Assembly: GCA_009801015.1 (NCBI GenBank)
Contig: VHZZ01009894.1
Coordinates: 11,349-38,567 of the forward strand
Length of the DNA stretch: 27,219 bases
Source of the DNA: Silene noctiflora
Lineage: Eukaryota > Streptophyta > Magnoliopsida > Caryophyllales > Caryophyllaceae
Direction: 5' to 3'
The stretch's first letter is position 1, and each line of letters starts with the position of its first letter. Positions 21,552 through 27,219 of this stretch are shown one piece after another. Position numbers and translations under genes: made by a program. The notes under the pieces were generated by a model. The model had not been told where the DNA came from and searched no databases. It worked only from the letters and a program-made list of their open reading frames with translations.

Positions 21552-21826
21552 CTCCCTCTGATCCAGACCAAATGTAACACTTACTATAAACGGACAATCC
21601 AAATCAAAGGTAACATTCCTTATTTGGCCCACAACATTACCAAATTGCCCTTGTACCCATTTAATATTTACACAAAATGTCATTACATACCCTACTTATC
21701 CACTCACAATTAAACCCATAATTACATATACCCCACCTATTTTTTCCCTCTTTACCCTTACTTTTTCCACCCTTTCTTAAATACTCCATTTTTACCTATT
21801 TTACCTTTGGTTTGGATCGGAGGAAG
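21552..21826. mobile_element. Stowaway-like MITE, 275 bp
   Basis: Flanked by TA on both sides (21550-21551, 21827-21828). The terminal inverted repeats are CTCCCTCTGATCCAGACCAAATG on the left and, reverse-complemented, CTTCCTCCGATCCAAACCAAAGG on the right. No coding capacity. The TIR sequence is the standard one for Tc1/mariner-type Stowaway elements of plants. Confidence 0.88.
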
Positions 21827-21945
21827 TATATTATGTCGGAGTAACTCGTTATTCACTTGGACGACACGTTGCAATCTATTACTACAAAGAAAGGTGTCGA
21901 GTGATCGCTAAAGGAGCAATGGACTTGAAACTTGGAAGAAAACTA

Positions 21946-22170
21946 CTCCCTCTGTTCCCGGTCATTTTTTTAACATTTTCATTTTAGGGTGTTTCATTCA
22001 TTTGTTTACCTTTCTATATTTGAGGTATTTTCTTATGAGTATTTTGATTTTATCTATATCCATAATGATTCATTTGTCATTCAATAACACCAACTATCAG
22101 TTATCCCTTCCCCTTTTCTTAATAATTGTGCGAAAATCAAAGGTAAACTAATAATAGGATGAAGGGGGAG
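21946..22170. mobile_element. Stowaway-like MITE, 225 bp
   Basis: TA-flanked (21944-21945, 22171-22172). The left end is CTCCCTCTGTTCCCGGTCA; the right end, reverse-complemented, is CTCCCCCTTCATCCTATTA. The ends are less alike than in the neighbour at 21552 but keep the family core. Confidence 0.7.
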
Positions 22171-22502
22171 TATTTATTTGTTGAGAAATTAAATTTAGAT
22201 GTGATTTAAAATGTAAGTGAGATTGTCTTATGTATCATAATATATGCAAAGAAAGAGGAAGGATGTGATAAGATAGAAAGCGGAATAAAAGAAATTATTT
22301 CAGAATCATTAGATTAGTGAGCTAATTTGATTAGTAAGCTACCAGGAACTATATTTGATTAATGGGCTAATTTGATTAGTGGGCTTAGAGAATGGATAAA
22401 ATTTGGGTGTAACATGGGGGTGGGAGTTAGGCGGGAAAGAAATCTTTTTTTGGTTTCTGTTTTATTATTTTATATAGATATATAGATATAGACTAGTATA
22501 GA

Positions 22503-23135
22503 TCACGTATTACAGTACGGTATTTGTAAAAGATTGTGTTAGAGAAAGTCGTAAATAAAATGTTGACATTTATCATTTTTACATTAATGAATTTACTATT
22601 TATAAAGTTTTGTATTAAGAGGAGTAGATTATTATTCTGAGCCATTTAAAAATAATAATATTATATTGTTACAACTGTTAGGGACATACATACTAAAAAA
22701 ACGACGTTTAACAAATAATATAAAAGATTACTGAGAATATTAACCAGAATAGAAAAGATTTGACAATAATATTTATGACATTAATAATACATAAATAATA
22801 TTGTGTAAATCATTTTATTATTTGAGTGGTAGAATAGTATACAGAAAATATTTATTTTTTAACAGAGTGGACCCCTCAAATCTTGGCTATTAATATAAAA
22901 GAAAATACTCTAATGTGCAATTGAGAGAAAAAATTCTAGTGAGCGGGAATAGTTGAGCGGGAAAATGTTAGGTGTCTTAATCTTTTAGTATATAGGGGAT
23001 TATTAATTTCTTTATTTAGTAAAATAATTAAATTATCATAGTTTCCTTATTTAAAAAGATACTTTTTGAAAGGAAAACTTGTGAATTCACCTATTCTTTT
23101 AGTATATAGGAGATTATATAAGAATAATCTATCTA
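22503..23135. mobile_element. AT-rich stretch with two further Helitron 5' ends
   Basis: On the minus strand A|TCCCCTATATACTAAAAGATT begins at 22999 and A|TCTCCTATATACTAAAAG at 23113. Both match the plant Helitron 5' terminus pattern, and the first is followed by GC-richer sequence with two GCGGGAA-like blocks (22945-22970) also seen inside the 20448-22502 element (near 22430). No genes. The remaining sequence is AT-rich and without clear structure. Confidence 0.5.
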
Positions 23136-23653
23136 TCTATACTATATAGTTAAAAGACTAGTAAAAACATTTAATTTTATTCCATGTCATTATCAATAAT
23201 TACTATAAACATTTAATTTTATTCCATGTCACTATCAATAATTGCTAAAAATATTTATTCCATGTCATTATCAATAATTACTATTATACTTATTTAATTT
23301 AACATATTAACTTTGTAAAATTGTTAGTATACCTTAATTAACATGGCACAATAAATATTTTAATAATTTTTTAACACCTAAAAATATAAAAAGATCTATA
23401 CTATATAGTTAAAAGGCTATTAAAAACATTTAATTTTATTCCATGTCATTATCAATAATTACTATAAACATTTAATTTTATTACATGTCACTATCAATAA
23501 TTGCTAAAAATATTTATTCCATGTCATTATCAATAATTCCTATTATACTAATTTAATTTAACATATTAACTTTGTAAAATTGTTAGTATACCTTAATTAA
23601 CATGGTACAATAAATATTTTAATAATTTTTTAACACCTAAAAATATAAAAAGA
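23136..23653 (+). mobile_element. Tandem pair of 259-bp Helitron 5'-end units
   Basis: TCTATACTATATAGTTAAAAG starts at 23136 and again at 23395, each preceded by an A. The two 259-bp copies are nearly identical up to CACCTAAAAATATAAAAAGA. Each unit carries three shorter internal repeats built on ATTTAATTTTATTCCATGTCA(T/C)TATCAATAATT. No 3' hairpin plus CTRR was seen at the end of either copy. Confidence 0.75.
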
Positions 23654-24314
23654 TAAATGTAAAAAAGTATTGACAAGTAAAACAAAGAGGCAAGGTCATG
23701 AACTCATGGTAAACCAAGAGGCATACCGAGTTATATATTAGAACACTAAATTTTCTATGCACATCCTTGTAAATGATGTAAAATAACTCGGACTAAGATT
23801 GAACAGAACGTCGGACTGTTCGTACGACCTTTGAAAGTCTGAGTTTAGTATAAACGCAGCGGAATATGTTGTATTTTTGGCGTTTTTGTATGTAAATTTG
23901 AACGGAAATAAAAGGATATGAATTAGTTGTGAAAATCTCGCAAGACCCCTCAAATAAGACTAGATATATGTATAACTCTCACCTCGCAAGGATCAAACTA
24001 AACACTAGGGTTTCAACCTCGCAAGGAAGAAAAGACACTAATCTCGCAAGATTAGAAAGGGATGCTCGCAAGCAATTAAGTTTAAAACTCAACTTTGATA
24101 TTTATTCGATGTATGTAAAATAAACAACACATGACCCTTATTTATACTAATATGGAACGACCTAACAAACCCTATGTCGGTTTCCATCTCTTACCATAAC
24201 ACAAATTACCTTATTCCTACCTTAACTTAAATTAGGAAAGTATACCTTAACTGTTTTTAGGAAACTATAATTCTATCACAACTAGGAAAATAAATAACTC
24301 ATATTACAATTAGG
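23654..24314. other. Unassigned repeat-like DNA with CTCGCAAG octamers
   Basis: No gene supported. CTCGCAAG occurs five times, starting at 23937, 23993, 24018, 24043 and 24065. The stretch TATAAACGCAGCGGAA near 23850 and the TATTTATAC near 24140 recall LTR sequences of plant retrotransposons, but no terminus was found. The Ty3/gypsy LTR starts directly after it at 24315. Confidence 0.45.
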
Positions 24315-25639
24315 TGTAACACCCCCCCATCTACCAAGGAGCCTTAACAAGACCTTCCTCAACAGATAAGAGCGCTACCATCTCGGTTACTCGAGGCAAG
24401 TAATAATCAAATGTCGATAACATAACATTTAAAGTGTTTTACAAGTGATTACAAGATAAAACGAAAGAATAAATACAACTCATTGAACTATCATCAATTT
24501 GTCTAAACCGTCGTGACTCGTATCAACTCGTCCCTCCAACACCCAACAAGACTCCAAAGACAACCTGTCCAGACTGACTGCTCACCATACGGATCACGAC
24601 AGACACAACACAAAGAAACAACAGGAAAACACCACACGAGGTCAGTACCATACAAACATACAACAATAGTAATAGTAATCGTACAAAGCACCACGCAACT
24701 ACATCTCCATCCCACACCACATCACACACATCACATCACTGACTACACACCAAGGTGTGTAGCCCTGCCAGTGGGGGACCGCAGCCACACCCACCTAAGC
24801 CCCGCTCATCACAACGAGTGCAAACCATGTTCCTTAATGTGCACATCCCCTCCCGTGGCGGGTTCCACGGANGGCGAATCAAGGGCGTGAAGCCACTCCC
24901 GCAAGTGACTCCACTCAGCCGAGGACGCACCTCGCAACACACCGATCACCGCATCCACCACATCTCCACAGACAACCAACAACCATCATATACAATCATA
25001 TAAACAACAATACCAATCAATAAGACAGTAAACGATCATTCCGTCCACACGAATAGCAACACAAGACAACCCAAAGTACAATAATGAGTAGGGGAAACCC
25101 TACCTCTAGCAAACCGCAGCGACTCCGCACGCAGCCTCACAGCAACAAGCCATCATCGACATCCTATGACAACATTACGACATCTAACACTATTACTACG
25201 CATATCACTAAACGACCAGCGATAAAGATGACAACAACTATATAACATACCTATGCCAACCTTCCGGCGATAAGACCGCTCCCCGACTCATGTTCCCGTC
25301 TCCCAAGGTGACGCATCTCCCCGTATTCTCAAAAGGGCGAGAACCGAAGGAGAACTAGCGAGGCGACGCCATCTAGGTTTAAGAAAACAGAAATGAAATG
25401 ATTCGGGTTTTATGATATCGCGATATATATTTTATCGCTGGACACGACTTACTCGATCAAGTACCAACTTACTCGATCGAGTGCACCCTACTCGATCAAG
25501 TAACGAGGATACTCGATCGAGTGACCTCTGCTAGATCGAGTTATTATTTATAACACTATCAACGAAGGACTAACCAAGACTCGGCAAGCACTAGGGTCAG
25601 TCAACGCTAGTCAAAGGTCCTAATGGGGCGGGTATTACA
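24315..25639 (-). mobile_element. Ty3/gypsy 3' LTR, full length 1325 bp, fossil
   Basis: On the minus strand the LTR runs from TGTAATACCC at 25639 to GGTGTTACA at 24315, with TG...CA ends and matching inverted termini. Just before its start, on the same strand, lies a polypurine tract (25640-25657, AAGGGGGGAAG in its core) preceded by GGACGAAATTC. That is the usual 3' junction of plant chromoviruses of the Tekay type, so this is the 3' LTR and the element's interior lies to the right. ORFs inside it (24503-25003, both strands) are not genes. Age cannot be judged because the matching 5' LTR is outside the window. Confidence 0.85.
25451..25541. repeat. Array of five phased 12-bp palindromes in LTR
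   Basis: The 12-mers lie at 25451, 25471, 25490, 25511 and 25530, all close to ACTCGATCGAGT (the second and fourth perfect). Spacing is 20, 19, 21 and 19 bp. The position within the LTR matches the array at 526-595. Confidence 0.88.
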
Positions 25640-27219
25640 GTCTTCCCCCCTTAAAAAGAATTTCGTCCTCGAAGTTCAGCTCACTTCCCCAAAACTCACG
25701 GGTGAACAAGAACTAAGCCTCTGCGAACAACTCATTCCGACAACCACTCATCCCGACACAACCTGACCACACTATACCTACACACGCTTCCCACCACTCG
25801 TCATCATCATCACTTCGATATCAACTAAATATACTATTTCCTGAAGAGTCATCCAACGTAACTACTTCACGAAAACGCACTAACGAAAACACCTCAACCA
25901 ACCATAGCCGTCGAACGATTTTACACATCATGCACACCATCCACCGAACACAACTATCTTTATCACTGTCTACCAACTACACACATCTAATGAATCATTA
26001 CAATTCTCAACTGCGATAACTTATCATTCACCGCTACACAATTTAACACCCACATGACTTAAAAGTTACAAAATTCCGCACATTCGCCAATAATTCCACA
26101 TCCACCACAAAATGAAAGTTAGCAATTCACACTACACCCATCATACAAACAATTTACCCGTATTCGATGAAACCCAACTAATAGCAAATGTTGCAACAAC
26201 AGAAATAGCCATTCACATACTTCACATACTTTTCTACAAGTTGCTAACATTCCAAAATGATGACATGATTATACGATGCGATAGAATTCCATATTCCACT
26301 ACTTAACTTGTAACTAAAACTATCACGATTATCACCCGACTGACTCAACCACATCCCTCATAGACCCAAGCAACCACACGATTATTACTATAACGTAACT
26401 TAGCAAGACACGGTCCCTACATAGTGTAACACTGCATAACATCTTGTTATAGCGTCGATGTTTCTTCACGAGACATTACTCTTCCCCTCTTAAAAAGAAC
26501 TTCGTCCCCGAAGTTCACCTTCTAGACCAGTTACGATACATATAAGATAAGAATCACTCCACATAAAGAGGACATTACATGACAATTATTAACATGCTAG
26601 GGAAAGGCCCATACACCTATGCACATCCATATAAGCCATGCTAGTGAACACAAAACGAATAGAGAATACATTATCGACATACGCGCACAAGAACATAACT
26701 ATTTCATGCCGATGTCACCCATCGTACGGTCTTGACATAGCTAGAGACGACATTACAACCAACAAGCTTCCTTATGACGGCACATTATAACAAGCAATAC
26801 ATTATATAAGTACGATGTATAAAATCACGTGAATTGCGACATTATCCCACCCTCTCCTGCATCATGTTCACCTAGTGTCCTACCGAACCCCACAACGCAA
26901 TGCACAATCATGAATACAAGGAAAAGAAAACAATTAACCTTCGTATAACACAAAAGTATCACTTACCCGCGCACACTCGATCGAGTGAATGGGCCACTCG
27001 ATCGAGTGGCGGCTACTCGGTCGAGTACACTTGCTACTCGATCGAGTAGCTATACACCAGAAAGCTGCTCAGAACACTGACCTCGGCTGCTCGATCGAGT
27101 TAAGGGGACTCGATCGAGCACCTAGAGGTCAGAACATACCTCATTAAAACGCAAGGACACAAGCATACGAACATGAAATTCCGGCATAACTTGCCGGCAA
27201 CAAAGTCTCACAACCATCC
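25640..27219 (-). mobile_element. Ty3/gypsy interior, 3' part, decayed fossil
   Basis: This is the sequence upstream of the 3' LTR on the minus strand. No gag or pol domain is recognisable on either strand. Long parts have an odd CA-rich composition and no ORF longer than about 65 codons, so this is 3' untranslated DNA or heavily decayed. A 45-bp segment around the polypurine tract (AACTTCG(G/A)GGACGAA(G/A)TTC, TTTTTAAG, GGGGAAGA) at 25640-25680 recurs at about 26473-26518. The element continues beyond the right edge. Confidence 0.6.
26975..27119. repeat. Third array of 12-bp palindromes, six copies
   Basis: The 12-mers ACTCGATCGAGT or one-base variants start at 26975, 26996, 27015, 27036, 27089 and 27108. 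Spacing is 21, 19, 21, 53 and 19 bp. This array lies outside the recognised LTR. Confidence 0.88.

Larger units (their letters stand above)
20448..22502 (-). mobile_element. Candidate non-autonomous Helitron, 2.05 kb
   Basis: On the minus strand the left terminus is TCTATACTAG starting at 22502, with an A just before it (22503). The right terminus is CTAG at 20448-20451 followed by T, with a hairpin 9 bp before it (20461-20476, CGTGCA-ACTT-TGCACG). This fits the A|TC...CTRR|T rule for Helitrons. No Rep/helicase coding is present, so it would be non-autonomous. Two Stowaway-like MITEs lie inside. The 5' and 3' ends could come from different copies, since another 3' end lies at 19862. Confidence 0.55.

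Noticed and set aside
24503-25003. Overlapping ORFs of up to 125 codons on both strands
   Set aside because: They lie inside the Ty3/gypsy LTR, are rich in His/Pro/Thr or Val/Cys from CA-rich DNA, and include an N base.
26975-27119. CRISPR-like array of short repeats
   Set aside because: The units are 12-bp palindromes with 7-9 bp spacers in plant retrotransposon DNA, far too short for a CRISPR array.

Overview
The window looks like nuclear DNA of a flowering plant, a eudicot. It has spliced genes with GT-AG introns, a long single-exon PPR gene, and dense AT-rich transposon debris typical of plants: FAR1-type MULE, Helitron ends, Stowaway MITEs, Ty3/gypsy LTRs and a Ty1/copia fragment. The style of the repeats suggests Caryophyllales, but that is only an impression. 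Single N bases at 3111, 20142 and 24872 point to a draft assembly.

Layout. 1-704 is part of a Ty3/gypsy LTR on the minus strand, abutting a cut-off DNA transposon. 705 to about 8500 is that transposon, a FAR1/Mutator-like (MULE) element. It carries a broken transposase on the plus strand (705-3995) and, facing it, a four-exon gene on the minus strand (8256-4964). The second gene resembles the N-terminal part of transposon-borne Ulp1-type genes but has no protease domain. All non-coding parts of this element are filled with a short motif close to TGGTCACA/TGGTGACA, and two of its introns contain tandem duplications of 300-350 bp. 9016-9405 is a small unassigned ORF.

10745-13304 (minus) is a complete six-exon homologue of the Golgi pectin methyltransferases CGR2/CGR3. 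17118-19058 (minus) is an intact P-class PPR gene related to Arabidopsis At5g65820/At3g49730. As I recall the Arabidopsis loci, both CGR genes have just such a PPR gene next to them, so this pair appears to be the conserved core of the window. Here the pair is separated by a decayed copia fragment at about 15040-16030.

19862-23653 is a cluster of Helitron termini with two Stowaway-like MITEs; it includes one candidate non-autonomous Helitron (20448-22502) and a 259-bp tandem pair of Helitron 5' ends. 24315-27219 is the 3' part of a minus-strand Ty3/gypsy element with one full LTR (24315-25639). Its LTRs carry 12-bp palindromes spaced 19-21 bp apart.

The most interesting lead is the MULE. A short motif saturates its non-coding DNA, spreads by tandem duplication, and sits beside a gene for a protease-less Ulp1-N-terminal-type protein. 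This resembles the VANC/short-motif anti-silencing system of Arabidopsis VANDAL elements, and may be an independent version with a different motif.
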